Below are positions 1 to 9,618 of a stretch of DNA of 64,000 bases, in pieces. The notes beneath the pieces were generated by a model. The model was not told the origin of the DNA, made no database searches, and worked only from the letters and a program-made list of their open reading frames with translations. Location of the stretch: assembly GCF_001310815.1 (NCBI RefSeq), contig NZ_BAZK01000008.1, positions 62,001-126,000 of the forward strand, read 5' to 3'. How positions within the stretch are numbered: the stretch's first letter is position 1; the number at the start of each line of letters is the position of its first letter. A program made the position numbers and the translations under genes. The stretch comes from Pseudovibrio denitrificans JCM 12308 (lineage in GTDB: Bacteria > Pseudomonadota > Alphaproteobacteria > Rhizobiales > Stappiaceae).

Positions 1-83
1 CCCAATGGGAACACACCGTGCTGGTCACAGCCGATGGTTTCGAGGTGCTCACATTGCGGGAAGGGGAGAAGGTGCCGGGGTAG
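1..83 (+). CDS. M24 family metallopeptidase, C-terminal end (partial)
   Basis: Only the last 26 codons are inside the window, read from position 3 to the TAG at 81-83. The peptide starts QWEHTVLVTADGFEVLT and ends EKVPG. A W-E/Q-H-T-V-x-V-T-x-x-G-x-E-V-L-T tail is typical of the end of the pita-bread fold in Xaa-Pro aminopeptidase, creatinase and methionine aminopeptidase relatives. The catalytic residues lie upstream, outside the window, so the subfamily cannot be decided. It converges on the minus-strand lyase that ends at 112. Confidence 0.55.
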   Translation, partial: QWEHTVLVTADGFEVLTLREGEKVPG

Positions 84-111
84 GGGACCTGAGGCTCTCG
101 CCTCTTCTCAC

Positions 112-965
112 CTAATGCCGATACCGTTCCTCAGCTTCGTAATAGGCATCGAAGCCGACGGCTTTTTGCAGGTCTTCGAAGCTCATGGCTGGCTCGGGGA
201 AGATGCCTTGCTTCATTTGAGACAAAGCATCCTGTTGAGCCTTGATCATGGCCATGAGGCCGGTGAAGGGGTAGGTGGAGATGGCGTAGCCCAGCTCTTG
301 CAGTTCAGCAGGCTGAAGGAACGGGGTGAGCCCGCCTTCCAGCATGTTTGCCATTTTTGGACCCTCCACCTCATCGCAGTAACGCTTCATTTCTTCAACG
401 GTTCGCGGTGCTTCCACGAAGGTCATGTCCGCGCCGATCTCTCGGAAGGTTTTGGCGCGCGCAATGGCTTCATCCAGACCATGTTCAGCGCGGGCATCTG
501 TGCGAGCAAGGATGAGAATGTCGGCACCTTCATTTTTGGCATCAACCGCAGCCCGGATGCGCATGAACGCCTCATCCCGTTCCACCACGTGCTTGCCCTT
601 TGTGTGACCGCAGCGTTTGGGCGCAACCTGATCTTCAATCATTACGCAGGCCATGCCTGCACTGGCATAGCTTTAACCGTGCGTTTGACGTTGAGCGCGT
701 TGCCGTAACCCGTATCTCCATCTCCAATCACCGGAATGCTGGTTGCAGAGGCGATGTTGCGGGCCTGATCAACCATCTCGGCATAGGAGATGAGGCCAGC
801 ATCGGGTTGCCCAAGGCGGGAGGCAGAAACACCAAAGCCGCTCATGAAAGCAAGAGGAAAACCTGCCTGCTCAATCAAGCGAGCGGAAAGGGCATTCCAG
901 CAGCAAGGGGTTACATTCAGTTCGCCGCTCTCAAACAGAGCCTTGAGTACCTGTGCTTTTGACAT
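112..965 (-). CDS. Isocitrate lyase/PEP mutase family enzyme (frame broken near 670)
   Basis: This is a TIM-barrel carbon-carbon lyase of the PEP mutase/2-methylisocitrate lyase superfamily, about 284 residues once joined. The N-terminal part (965 down to about 670) carries GDGDTGYGNALNV, the Mg-binding D-x-D loop. The C-terminal part carries PKRCGHTKGK, the active-site loop with the catalytic Cys of this superfamily. The frame is lost at 669/670. Adding one A there (GCATAAGCTT) restores VKAYASAGMACVMIED without loss of conserved sequence. It is the last gene of the TRAP operon to its right, 18 bp after dctM, so its substrate is probably a carboxylate imported by that transporter. Family members include oxaloacetate decarboxylases and methylisocitrate lyases; the exact reaction is not readable here. 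Confidence 0.8.
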
Positions 966-983
966 GGTTGAGCTCCCCAGTTC

Positions 984-2255
984 CTAGGTGTTGTAAGGGA
1001 TATACAGGGCAAGCCCTTGCCAAAAGTAAAGCAAGGCCGCTGTTGCCAGCATCATCAGCGCAAACGGCCATGCACCCTTGGCAACCTCTGACAGTTTTGC
1101 GCCCCCAACGGCTTGAATGATAAAGAGGTTCATTCCCACCGGCGGTGTGATCAGCGCAGTCTCAATCAGCACCACGAAGAAGATGCCGAACCAGATCGGG
1201 TCGATGAACATGCCTTCCAGAGCCGGGAACAACACGGGCACCATAATCAGCAACATGCTGAGGGATTCCAGGAAGAACCCGACAATCAGCAGCACCAGAC
1301 CAACGGCAAGAATGAACATGCCGGGCTCAGAAATGTTGGAGGTGAGCAGTGTGGAGATATCCTGCGGCAGGCGGTAAAGCGTGATCGCGTAGGAGAAAAC
1401 CTTGGCCCCTGCAATGATGAGGAACACCATGGTGGTGGTCTTCATGGACTTATAGGTGGCTTCCTTCATCTTCTCCAAGTTCATGCGCCCCATGGCGAAT
1501 GTGATGATGAGCGCCATAACAAAGCCGATGCCTGCGCTTTCAGAAGGTGTGGCGATGCCCATGTAGATGGAACCGATGATGGACGCAGCAAGCAACAGAG
1601 TTGGCAGCGCCATGAAAGTTGCCCGGCGGCGCTCCTCCCAACTCGCCTTTTCCACCCGCTCATAATTGCTGTTAAAGCGGGAGTAGAGCATGCCGTAGAC
1701 GATGAAGACACTGGCAAGGAACAGGCCCGGCCCGATCCCCGCAAGGAAGAGTTTCGGGATTGAGGTTTCTGTCACGATGCCATAGAGGATCAACGGAATA
1801 GACGGCGGTATAAGAATACCCAGCGTGCCACCAGCGGCCAGCATGCCCAGCACAAACGGGCGCTCATAACCGCGAGAAGTCATCTCGGGGATCGCTACTG
1901 TTGCAATGGTCGCTGCGGTGGCAACAGAAGAGCCGGAAACGGCAGAAAACAGGCCGCAAGACAGAATGGTCGCTACGCCGAGCCCACCCGGCCAATGCCC
2001 GACCCAGCTTTGCACGGCCGCAAACAGATCTTTGCCGACACCGCCCTTCAGCAGCACGTTGGACATAAGCAGGAACATGGGCACGGCCAGCAGCTCGAAA
2101 CTGTCCATGGAGCCATAAAGGCGCTGCGGTACGGCGTTGAGCGGCAGCGGAAAATACCAGAGCAGGAAGACACCGAGCGAACCAAGCGCGAATGCGACAG
2201 GAACGCGGAAAACCAAAAGCAGCAGCAGGGCTGCAAGAATGAGAAATGCAGTCAT
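984..2255 (-). CDS. TRAP transporter large permease subunit (DctM)
   Basis: Inner-membrane permease of 423 residues, the usual DctM length, with about a dozen hydrophobic segments over its whole length. Family hallmarks are FSAVSGSSVATAATI near residues 103-117 and GTLGILIPPSIPLILYG near 143-159, plus a related TPPVGMNLFIIQ near the C-terminus. DctM proteins couple sodium-driven uptake to a periplasmic binding protein. It starts with ATG after an AGGGG ribosome site, 9 bp behind dctQ, and is followed 18 bp later by the PEP-mutase-family lyase. Substrate unknown, probably a carboxylate. Confidence 0.93.
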   Translation of the reverse strand: MTAFLILAALLLLLVFRVPVAFALGSLGVFLLWYFPLPLNAVPQRLYGSMDSFELLAVPMFLLMSNVLLKGGVGKDLFAAVQSWVGHWPGGLGVATILSCGLFSAVSGSSVATAATIATVAIPEMTSRGYERPFVLGMLAAGGTLGILIPPSIPLILYGIVTETSIPKLFLAGIGPGLFLASVFIVYGMLYSRFNSNYERVEKASWEERRRATFMALPTLLLAASIIGSIYMGIATPSESAGIGFVMALIITFAMGRMNLEKMKEATYKSMKTTTMVFLIIAGAKVFSYAITLYRLPQDISTLLTSNISEPGMFILAVGLVLLIVGFFLESLSMLLIMVPVLFPALEGMFIDPIWFGIFFVVLIETALITPPVGMNLFIIQAVGGAKLSEVAKGAWPFALMMLATAALLYFWQGLALYIPYNT

Positions 2256-2264
2256 CTGTTGCCC

Positions 2265-2771
2265 CTAAATCTCGTGTTCCAGAGTGTCATCGGCTGGCAC
2301 GCCATCGCGCCAGATCTTCACCGCTTCGGCCATGGCTTGCAGGCCGAGCAAGGCAAAACCTACCCAGACCGAGGCGTGGGTGAACCACTTGGGCAGGGCG
2401 AGATAGGTGTCTGTGGTGTGGCCGCGCAGCAGTGACTTGTACCAGAGACCATAGCCGTACCAGACAGCCGTGATGCAGAAGATCAGGATCACCAGAATAG
2501 AGAAGGTCTCGACCACCTTGCGCACCAGCGTATCCGGGCGGCGGAAGGCCACATCAATCACAATCATCTCACGGTGTTTGAGCGCAAAGGCGCCCGCCAG
2601 ATAAGCTCCCCAGATCTGACCGATACGGGAAACTTCATCCACCCAAACGGTTGGGCTGTTGAAGACATATCGCGCGACGACTTCGTAACAGATGAAAAAA
2701 CCAATTGCGAAAAACACCCAGGCAGCAAATTTGCCGGTGAATTCGGAGATGTAATCTATGAGCTTAATCAC
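2265..2771 (-). CDS. TRAP transporter small permease subunit (DctQ)
   Basis: Protein of 168 residues with four hydrophobic segments, matching the DctQ family. The FxVxxRYxFNxPTVWVDEVSRI-like stretch near residues 28-50 is the typical signature after the first helix. DctQ joins DctM to form the membrane part of a TRAP importer. The start used here is GTG at 2771; no strong ribosome site is visible, so a nearby start is possible. It sits between dctP and dctM on the same strand. Confidence 0.9.
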   Translation of the reverse strand: MIKLIDYISEFTGKFAAWVFFAIGFFICYEVVARYVFNSPTVWVDEVSRIGQIWGAYLAGAFALKHREMIVIDVAFRRPDTLVRKVVETFSILVILIFCITAVWYGYGLWYKSLLRGHTTDTYLALPKWFTHASVWVGFALLGLQAMAEAVKIWRDGVPADDTLEHEI

Positions 2772-2884
2772 GGCTGAGCACCAAACGGATTTGCCGGAGA
2801 GCTGAACTGCACGGGCTGAAATGATCTCTGTGTGCAGCCGTCTCCCTCAAATAAAAGGGGATCCAACAGATTGGATGGGCAGAA

Positions 2885-2904
2885 AAGGAGCCAAACGGCT
2901 CCTT
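2885..2904 (-). terminator. Hairpin between dctP and dctQ
   Basis: A perfect 8-bp inverted repeat (AAGGAGCC / GGCTCCTT) with a 4-base loop is followed on the minus strand by TTCT. It lies in the 166-bp gap after dctP. Such hairpins often trim or attenuate transcripts so that the binding protein is made in excess over the permease. Attenuator function is inferred. Confidence 0.6.
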
Positions 2905-2937
2905 CTCCAGATTTAAAATGATGAAGGCAGGAGAGCC

Positions 2938-3926
2938 TTACATGCCCTTGGCAGCATCGATTGCCTGCTGTGCAACAGGGCCTGCTGCTTCCACAAAACG
3001 GTCCTGAACAGAAGCGGTTGCTTCTACCCATTTGGCACGTTCCTCATCGCTCAGGCGGATCACGTTGATCTTGTCCGCAACGCTTTCAACCAAGGCGTCT
3101 TCGCCAGAGTACACCTCTTCACGCAGCTGTTTTTCGACTACTGCAGCAGCATCCAGAATGATCTTCTGGTTCTCTTCAGAAAGGCTCTCGAAGAAGTCGT
3201 TGTTGATCACCGCAACAAACTCGATGGCGAAGTCATAGGAGAGCGTCATGTTCTCCATCACTTCATAAAGCTTGCGGCTGGTAACGCCGGAAGTGCCAGT
3301 CATGCCCACATCAACAGCGCCCTGTTGGTACGCGAGGAACTGCTTGGAACCGGACATCAGTGTTGGGGCACCGCCCAGAGCTTCCACTGTCCAACCCAGA
3401 ACTTTGCCGTAAGTTCGAACTTTCTGACCTTTAATGTCTTCCGGTGTTCTGATCGGATCGCCATTGTTCAGATAGATGTTACGGCCATAAGCCTGCCACC
3501 ACAGAACGCGGGCACCGGTTTCTTCCAGAACCGCTTTATCGAGAATCTCACGCATTGGAGATCCGTTGGCAGCAGCAGCGCGAAGGTGTGCTTCATCGCG
3601 GAAGAAGAACGGCAGGTTTACGATCTCAACGGCCGGAACAGACCCGGCGAAGCGGCCAAGAAATGCTGAACCAGCTTCAATTGCGCCAGAACCAACAGCT
3701 TCTGGCACTTCCTTATCCTTAAACAGCTGAGCAGACGGGAAGAGCTGAAGCTCAGTTCGCCATTGGACTTCTCTTCAATGATTTTCTTAAAGGCGTTCCA
3801 GTTCTTGCCCAGACTGTGGGTCTCAGGCAGCTGCAAAGTAACGCGAATTGTTTCAGCAGCCATTGCAGTGACGCTGGTTAAAGAAAGCGCGGCAGCGCCC
3901 AGCATTGAAATCAGTTTTACTCTCAT
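2938..3926 (-). CDS. TRAP transporter substrate-binding protein (DctP), frame broken near 3752
   Basis: Periplasmic solute receptor of about 329 residues once joined. The start at 3926 gives a Sec signal peptide (MRVKLISMLGAAALSLTSV, cut after AMA), then ETIRVTLQLPETHSLGKNW, the usual DctP beginning. The remaining body has VPAVEIVNLPFFFRDEAHL and the central RTYGKVLGWTVEALGG region, in which DctP proteins normally carry the Arg that binds the carboxylate. At 3752 one T is missing on the plus strand; restoring it gives GELKLQLFPSAQLFKDKEV and rejoins the frames. It is the first gene of the operon dctP-dctQ-dctM-lyase. Confidence 0.88.
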
Positions 3927-4503
3927 TGGTGTCCCTCTCCCAAAACAAATTCACTGAAATATGAGATATATTAGAGAGTGTTTTTTGAAGAAGTACAGGC
4001 CGTTATTGCTGAGAAAATGTAATTATATTGTCTAGATCTCTTCCATAACGCAACTTTGCATCGGCTCTGCATGTGATCCGCGCCTTTAGAAAAGACGTAG
4101 CGGACCGTTACGTCTCTCTGGAAATTTTGCGAGAACTGAATCTTGGTGAGAGACGTGAAAATCACGTTGCGGGCAAGACGAAATATTTCGGTGAAATGAA
4201 ACAAAATTAGCCAGAGTTATGAACATTCCGCGTGCGGCACGCCGATTGAGGCTCTCATCTATCAGCCTCTCAGTAGCCTTTTGCCCTTGATTTTATGGAG
4301 ATGAAGCCTTCTGGCGCACGTGCTTATCTAGCCTGTGTTTGGACTGCGCATTGTGACCACCTGAAAGAGTTGGGGCTAATCATACAGGGCCTGTTTTGCC
4401 GGATCAGGGGTTCCAGAACAGCAATGCCATTGGGTTCATCAGTCTGTACCAATAGGATGCTACCTCACCTTGAACTGGGTGTGTCGGCGGGAAGGGCGAT
4501 TTC
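3927..4503. promoter_or_regulatory. Divergent intergenic region with two inverted repeats
   Basis: This 577-bp gap separates the TRAP operon (leftward) from sqdB (rightward) and has no convincing gene. It holds two palindromes likely to be operators. One is AGACGTAGCG-GAC-CGTTACGTCT at 4093-4115, 10-bp arms with one mismatch. The other is ACGTGA-AAA-TCACGT at 4153-4167, perfect. Both share the ACGT core and are about 50 bp apart, 170-240 bp before dctP. The regulator is not in the window. The right part, 4300-4500, shows nothing I can name. Confidence 0.4.
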
Positions 4504-5661
4504 GTGGGTAAAGTTATGGTACTGGGCGGCGACGGTTTTTGCGGCTGGCCTACGAGTCTTTTGTTCTCCAGCCTTGGCCATGATGTCATCATCGTCGACA
4601 ATCTGTCCCACCGCAAAATTGATGTTGAGCTTGAGGTCACCTCGCTCACGCCTATCCAGCCGATCAGTGAGCGACTGGCGACCTGGGAGGAGCTGACGGG
4701 CAAATCAATCCGCTTTGCCAACATCACGCTCGGCGTGGATTACGACCGTTTTTTGCAGCTGCTGAAAACGGAAAAGCCGGATGCCATCATCCACTTTGCG
4801 GAACAGCGGGCTGCGCCGTACTCCATGAAATCCTCATGGCATCGGCGCTATACGGTCTCCAACAATCTCAACGCCACCAACGATGTGCTGTCCGCGATAG
4901 TGGAAGCGGAACTGGACCCGCATCTGGTACATCTGGGCACCATGGGGGTGTACGGCTATAGCACCGTGGGCTGTGAAATCCCAGAGGGGTACTTGCGCGT
5001 TCATCTGGATGTGAACGGGGATCTACGGGAGCAGGAGATCCTTTATCCCACAAGCCCGGGCTCCATCTACCACATGACCAAGTCACAGGATCAGCTGTTC
5101 TTCCAGTTCTATGCCAAGAACTATGGACTGCGGATTACGGACCTGCATCAAGGTATTGTCTGGGGCACACAGACCGAACAGACTTCCCTGGATGAACGTC
5201 TGATCAACCGGTTCGATTACGATGGCGACTATGGCACTGTCCTCAATCGGTTCCTCATGCAAGGCGCAATTGGATATCCGCTGACGGTGCATGGAACGGG
5301 TGGGCAGAAGCGGGCATTTATCCATATTCAGGATACCGTTCGCTGTGTTCAGCTGGCGGTCGAAAATCCACCTGAACGGGGAGAGCGGGTCAAAATTCTC
5401 AACCAGATGACCGAGGTGCACCGGGTAAAAGATCTGGCCGAGATGGTCGCTCAAATGACCGATGTGGAGATCGCGTATCTGGATAATCCCCGCAAGGAAG
5501 CAGCTGAAAATGACCTGATGGTGGCCAATCATCAGTTTCTGGAAATGGGACTAAAGCCGATCACGCTCAGCGACCGATTGCTTGAGGAAGTGACTGAGAT
5601 AGCGCGGAAATACTCTGATCGCTGTGACACCACCAAGATCCCCTGCCTGTCTCTCTGGTAG
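4504..5661 (+). CDS. sqdB: UDP-sulfoquinovose synthase
   Basis: Makes UDP-sulfoquinovose from UDP-glucose and sulfite, the head-group donor for the sulfolipid SQDG. The protein has 385 residues and starts with GTG after GGAAGGG. It is an extended SDR: the NAD loop is VLGGDGFCG at 6-14. Residues T146 ([10 protein letters not shown]), Y189 and K193 (YHMTK) match the Thr/Tyr/Lys triad described for plant SQD1, and [13 protein letters not shown] (96-108) is specific to this family. It is followed 18 bp later by a GT4 glycosyltransferase, giving a two-gene sulfolipid unit. Confidence 0.93.
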   Translation: MGKVMVLGGDGFCGWPTSLLFSSLGHDVIIVDNLSHRKIDVELEVTSLTPIQPISERLATWEELTGKSIRFANITLGVDYDRFLQLLKTEKPDAIIHFAEQRAAPYSMKSSWHRRYTVSNNLNATNDVLSAIVEAELDPHLVHLGTMGVYGYSTVGCEIPEGYLRVHLDVNGDLREQEILYPTSPGSIYHMTKSQDQLFFQFYAKNYGLRITDLHQGIVWGTQTEQTSLDERLINRFDYDGDYGTVLNRFLMQGAIGYPLTVHGTGGQKRAFIHIQDTVRCVQLAVENPPERGERVKILNQMTEVHRVKDLAEMVAQMTDVEIAYLDNPRKEAAENDLMVANHQFLEMGLKPITLSDRLLEEVTEIARKYSDRCDTTKIPCLSLW

Positions 5662-5679
5662 CTCTGCAGGGATTGGTTG

Positions 5680-6741
5680 ATGAAGATCGTTATCGTCTCC
5701 GATGCCTGGCATCCCCAAATCAACGGCGTTGTCCGCGTTTTGGGCATTACACGCCGTGAACTCACGGCGCTGGGACATGAGGTCATCCTGATCACGCCGG
5801 ATCAGTTCCACCAGATGCCGTTGCCAACCTATCCCGATATCAAGCTAGCGCTGTTTCCCTATTACAAGCTCTCCAAGATGCTGCGGGCGCTGAAGCCGGA
5901 TGCGCTGCACGTGATGACAGAGGGGCCACTGGGGTGGGCGGCGCGGAAATATTGCCGGCGCAACGGGCATAAGTTCACCAGTTCATGGCTCTCCAAGTTC
6001 CCCGAGTATGCTTCCATGCGCACAGGCTTGCCAACCGCATGGTTTTATAAGTGGCTGATAGCCTTTCACAATCAGGCCGCCCAGACCATGGTCACCACGC
6101 AGACAATGGTGGAGGCAGCCCGCACTATCGGCATCAGGCGGGTGGTGCGTTGGCAACGAGGTGTGGAGCTGAAGAACTTTCGGCCCATTCCTTCTGAGGT
6201 GTTTGCGGACTATCCCAAACCGGTGATGCTTTATGTGGGGCGGATTGCGCCGGAGAAAAATCTGGAGGCCTTTCTGGACCTCAACCTTCCAGGCACCAAG
6301 GTTTTGGTAGGAGATGGGCCTGATCTCGCTTCTCTTTCCAAGAATTATCCAGATGCGGTGTTCACGGGCGCGAAGACGGGAGACGATCTAATTGAAGCGT
6401 ATTGCGGGGCTGATGTGATGGTGTTTCCGTCCAAAACGGACACATTCGGGCTCGTCAATCTGGAAGCGATGGCCTGTGGTATCCCCGTGGCAGCTTACCC
6501 CGTGACGGGCCCGAAAGACATCATTGGCGATGCTCCAGTCGGCGCGACTGATGAGAATCTGGCCATTGCCATCAAACGGGCTTTGCCAATGAAATCAGAG
6601 GATTGCATTGCTCACGCCAAAACCTTTTCGTGGGAACGGTCCGTGCAGGATTTTCTGGCAAACCTCGTGAGCTTCTCTGAAAAGCAGCCTCATGAGACTA
6701 AGGATGTCCTCACATCATCCGCTCGTAAAGATCAAACATAA
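5680..6741 (+). CDS. GT4 glycosyltransferase, probable sulfoquinovosyltransferase (SqdX-like)
   Basis: Probably transfers sulfoquinovose from UDP-sulfoquinovose to diacylglycerol. It is a GT-B fold enzyme of about 353 residues. The N-terminal domain begins MKIVIVSDAWHPQINGVVR; the C-terminal GT4 domain has VMLYVGRIAPEKNLEAF, VLVGDGP and KTDTFGLVNLEAMACGIPV, the sugar-nucleotide site. ATG 5680 is preferred because GCAGGGA lies 7 bases before it; a TTG codon sits just upstream in frame. Its place directly behind sqdB and its similarity in plan to cyanobacterial SqdX give the function, which is an inference. The last 32 bp overlap the end of cyoD on the other strand. Confidence 0.8.
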   Translation: MKIVIVSDAWHPQINGVVRVLGITRRELTALGHEVILITPDQFHQMPLPTYPDIKLALFPYYKLSKMLRALKPDALHVMTEGPLGWAARKYCRRNGHKFTSSWLSKFPEYASMRTGLPTAWFYKWLIAFHNQAAQTMVTTQTMVEAARTIGIRRVVRWQRGVELKNFRPIPSEVFADYPKPVMLYVGRIAPEKNLEAFLDLNLPGTKVLVGDGPDLASLSKNYPDAVFTGAKTGDDLIEAYCGADVMVFPSKTDTFGLVNLEAMACGIPVAAYPVTGPKDIIGDAPVGATDENLAIAIKRALPMKSEDCIAHAKTFSWERSVQDFLANLVSFSEKQPHETKDVLTSSARKDQT

Positions 6742-7009
6742 TCCAGAGCGTACCACCAACCATCAGGAAGATGAGAACACCGGCAAAACTCATGGCCAGC
6801 ACGTTCTCAATGGGCGTTCTGCTGTCGATGCCGAGGAAGTAATGCAGGTGCACGCCCACCTGCACCAGCGCGCACAGGGCGATGATGCCGAAGGTCAGCT
6901 CAACCGGGAAGGCCATGGTCCAGACGGCGGCGAAGGGGATCAGGGTGAGCGCCAGGGCGAGGATAAAACCGGTGATCAGCCTCTTTGCACTGTGAGATTG
7001 CGGGTGCAT
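6710..7009 (-). CDS. cyoD: Cytochrome o ubiquinol oxidase subunit IV
   Basis: Small inner-membrane subunit of 99 residues with three hydrophobic helices (about 11-31, 40-62, 70-92). The motif GVHLHYFLGID in the middle helix is characteristic of CyoD. It supports assembly of the copper site of the bo3 quinol oxidase. It follows cyoC by 9 bp and starts with ATG behind GGAGAG. Its 3' end overlaps the convergent glycosyltransferase gene by 32 bp. Confidence 0.93.
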   Translation of the reverse strand: MHPQSHSAKRLITGFILALALTLIPFAAVWTMAFPVELTFGIIALCALVQVGVHLHYFLGIDSRTPIENVLAMSFAGVLIFLMVGGTLWIMFDLYERMM

Positions 7010-7018
7010 CTTGCTCTC

Positions 7019-7627
7019 CTAAATAAGCCAGCCGGGCATGTAGACGATTGAGAAAATGCCGATCCAGACGATGTCCAGGAAGTGCCAGAACATGCCGAGG
7101 CGGTGGAGACGGGATTTGACGGGAGAGGTCAGGCCTTTGATGAGGATCTGGAAGATCATCACCAAGATCCCGATCATGCCAAGGCTGACGTGTGCCCCAT
7201 GTGTCCCCACCAATGTAAAGAACGCAGTGAGGAAGCCACTGGTCTGCGGTCCCGCACCGGATTGGATCATGCCAACAAATTCAACCACTTCCAGCGAGAT
7301 GAAGCCTAAGCCAAGCACGATGGTAACAATCAACCAGAACACGGCCTGACTTTTATGCTCCCTGACGGAGGCCAGGGAGGCGAAGCCAAACGTTACGCTG
7401 GAAAAGAGCAGGAACACGGTTTCGCCAAAGACGTGCTTGATATCAAACACCTCAATGGGCAAAGGTCCCGTGGCTGTGTTTTGAAACATGACCACGTAGG
7501 TTGCAAACAGAAGCGAGAAGATGATCGCATCTGTCATCAGGTAGAGCCAGAAGCCCAAGTCTCTGATGTCTAAGGTTTCTTCCGTCGGGCCGGGAGAGCC
7601 GGTGGTTTTAGGGCTGTATGTGTTCAT
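7019..7627 (-). CDS. cyoC: Cytochrome o ubiquinol oxidase subunit III
   Basis: Inner-membrane subunit of 202 residues with five hydrophobic helices. It shows [23 protein letters not shown] near the N-terminus and [15 protein letters not shown] plus [18 protein letters not shown] near the end, all standard for CyoC/COX3. Its ATG overlaps the TGA of cyoB by 4 bp, which shows translational coupling within the cyoABCD operon. Confidence 0.94.
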   Translation of the reverse strand: MNTYSPKTTGSPGPTEETLDIRDLGFWLYLMTDAIIFSLLFATYVVMFQNTATGPLPIEVFDIKHVFGETVFLLFSSVTFGFASLASVREHKSQAVFWLIVTIVLGLGFISLEVVEFVGMIQSGAGPQTSGFLTAFFTLVGTHGAHVSLGMIGILVMIFQILIKGLTSPVKSRLHRLGMFWHFLDIVWIGIFSIVYMPGWLI

Positions 7628-9618
7628 GACCAGAAATCCCCCGGTGCTGGTTTCTTTTCCTCCAATGCCTTGATACGAGCCTTTTCATAGGCCTCGATTT
7701 CGGCTGCAGGATGATCTGATAGGTGTGGTCTTGCGAGCTGCGAGTTATCAAACACGCCAGCACACCAAGGAAGCCAAGAGCCACAAGCCACCAGATGTAC
7801 CATGTGACCGCAAATCCGATGAGGAACCCAAGGCCGCCGAGGAACACACCAATGCCGGTGTTGCGGGGTAAGTGGATATCCTCATACTCCTTGGCAGGGG
7901 CATAAGCCACGCCGCGTTGCTTCATGTCCCAGAAAGCGTCTATGTCCTGAATATCGGGGATCTTGGCAAAGTTATACTCCGCTGGCGGCGATGCAGTTTG
8001 CCATTCCAGCGTCCGGCCATTGTACGGATCACCAGTGATATCACGGTTTTTCTCACGATCACGAATGCTGACGTAAAGCTGCATACCCTGGCAGACGATG
8101 CCGATCAGAACGCTCAGCGCACCAACCGCTGCCACAATCAGGAACGGTTGCCATTCGGCTACATCGTAACGCTCCATGCGGCGAGACATACCCATAAAAC
8201 CAAGGGCATAGAGCGGCATAAAGGCAAGGTAGAAGCCGATAATCCAGAACCAGAACGACCGTGCACCCCACTTTTCATCCAGTTTGAAACCCGTCGCTTT
8301 CGGGAACCAATATTGGAAGCCAGCGAAGTACCCAAACACTGCTCCGGGGATCAGCACGTTGTGAAAGTGGGCGACGAGGAAGGTGGAGTTATGCATCAAA
8401 AAGTCGGCGGGGGGGATTGCGAGGAGGACGCCGGAGACGCCGCCGAGCACAAAGGTCACCAGAAAGCCGATGGTGAATAACATGGCAGGGTGGAAGATGA
8501 TCCGCCCCTTATACATGGTGAACACCCAGTCGAATATCTTTACGCCCGTCGGCACGGCGATGATCATGGTCACGATGCCAAACACCGCATTCACATTGGG
8601 ACTGGAACCCATGGTGAAGAAGTGGTGCAACCAGACAGAGAAGGACAGAACGGTGATTACCGCCGTGGCGTAGACCAGCGACTTGTAACCAAAAAGCCTT
8701 TTCTGCGAGAAGGTTGCCACAACCTCAGAGAAGACGCCGAAGGCGGGTAGAATGAGGATGTAAACTTCCGGGTGGCCCCAGATCCAGATCAGGTTGGCAT
8801 AGTTCATCATGTTGCCACCTGAATCATTGGTGAAGAAGTGGAACCCTAAAATACGGTCCAGACCGAGCATAGCTGCAACAACTGTCAGCGCCGGAAATGC
8901 GAAAGCCATGAGGAGGCTGGTGCATAAGGTGGTCCAGGTGAACAGCGGCATCTGCATCAGGCGCATTTTGGGCGCGCGGCACTTTATGATCGTGACGACA
9001 AAATTAATACCCGTCATCGTGCTGCCAACACCACTGACCAGCAGCGCCCAGATCCAGTAATCCACGCCAACGCCGGGACTATACTCCGCACCCGAGTAGG
9101 GGGGATAACCGGTCCAGCCCGCCGTCGAGAACTTGCCGATCACCAGTGAGACCATCACCAGCGCAGCCCCGGCTGCGGTGAGCCATAAGCTGATGGAGTT
9201 CATGAATGGGAAGGCCACATCGCGCGCGCCAATCTGCTGCGGCACAACGATGTTGATCAGGCCCGTCAGGAACGGCATGGCCATGAAGAAAATCATGATT
9301 GTGCCGTGAGAGCTAAACACCTGATCGAAGTGCTCAGGCGCAAGATAGCCATCGTTATTCAACGCCATGGCCTGCTGCGAGCGCATCATCAGCGCGTCCA
9401 CAAAGCCGCGCACCAACATCACCATGCAAGGGCGATGTACATGATACCAATGCGTTTATGATCCAGCTCGTCAGCCATTCTTCCCAGAAATACCGCCACT
9501 TACCGAAATATGTGACCAGCAGAAAGACGACCAATCCACCCAGAACGGTGATGGAAGCACCGCCAAAAGCGATGGCGCTGTAGAAGGGGAGGGAGTCGAA
9601 TCCTAATCTTCCTAGCAT
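7624..9618 (-). CDS. cyoB: Cytochrome o ubiquinol oxidase subunit I (three frame breaks)
   Basis: Catalytic haem-copper subunit, about 665 residues. Ligand motifs are all present: [10 protein letters not shown] (haem b His), [12 protein letters not shown] (first CuB His), [10 protein letters not shown] (two CuB His) and [12 protein letters not shown] (haem His pair). Three single-base losses break the frame: near 9467 ([15 protein letters not shown]), near 9425 ([11 protein letters not shown]) and near 7711. At the last, the true end reads [18 protein letters not shown] and closes at TGA 7624, not at the out-of-frame stop at 7608. The start at 9618 overlaps the end of cyoA. The core is intact, so I treat the breaks as sequence errors. 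Confidence 0.9.

Noticed and set aside
34-708. 224-codon plus-strand open frame at the left edge
   Set aside because: It is antisense to the PEP-mutase-family enzyme, whose active-site motifs are clear.
3971-4204. 77-codon minus-strand open frame upstream of dctP
   Set aside because: It spans the palindromic promoter region, has unconvincing composition and no ribosome site.
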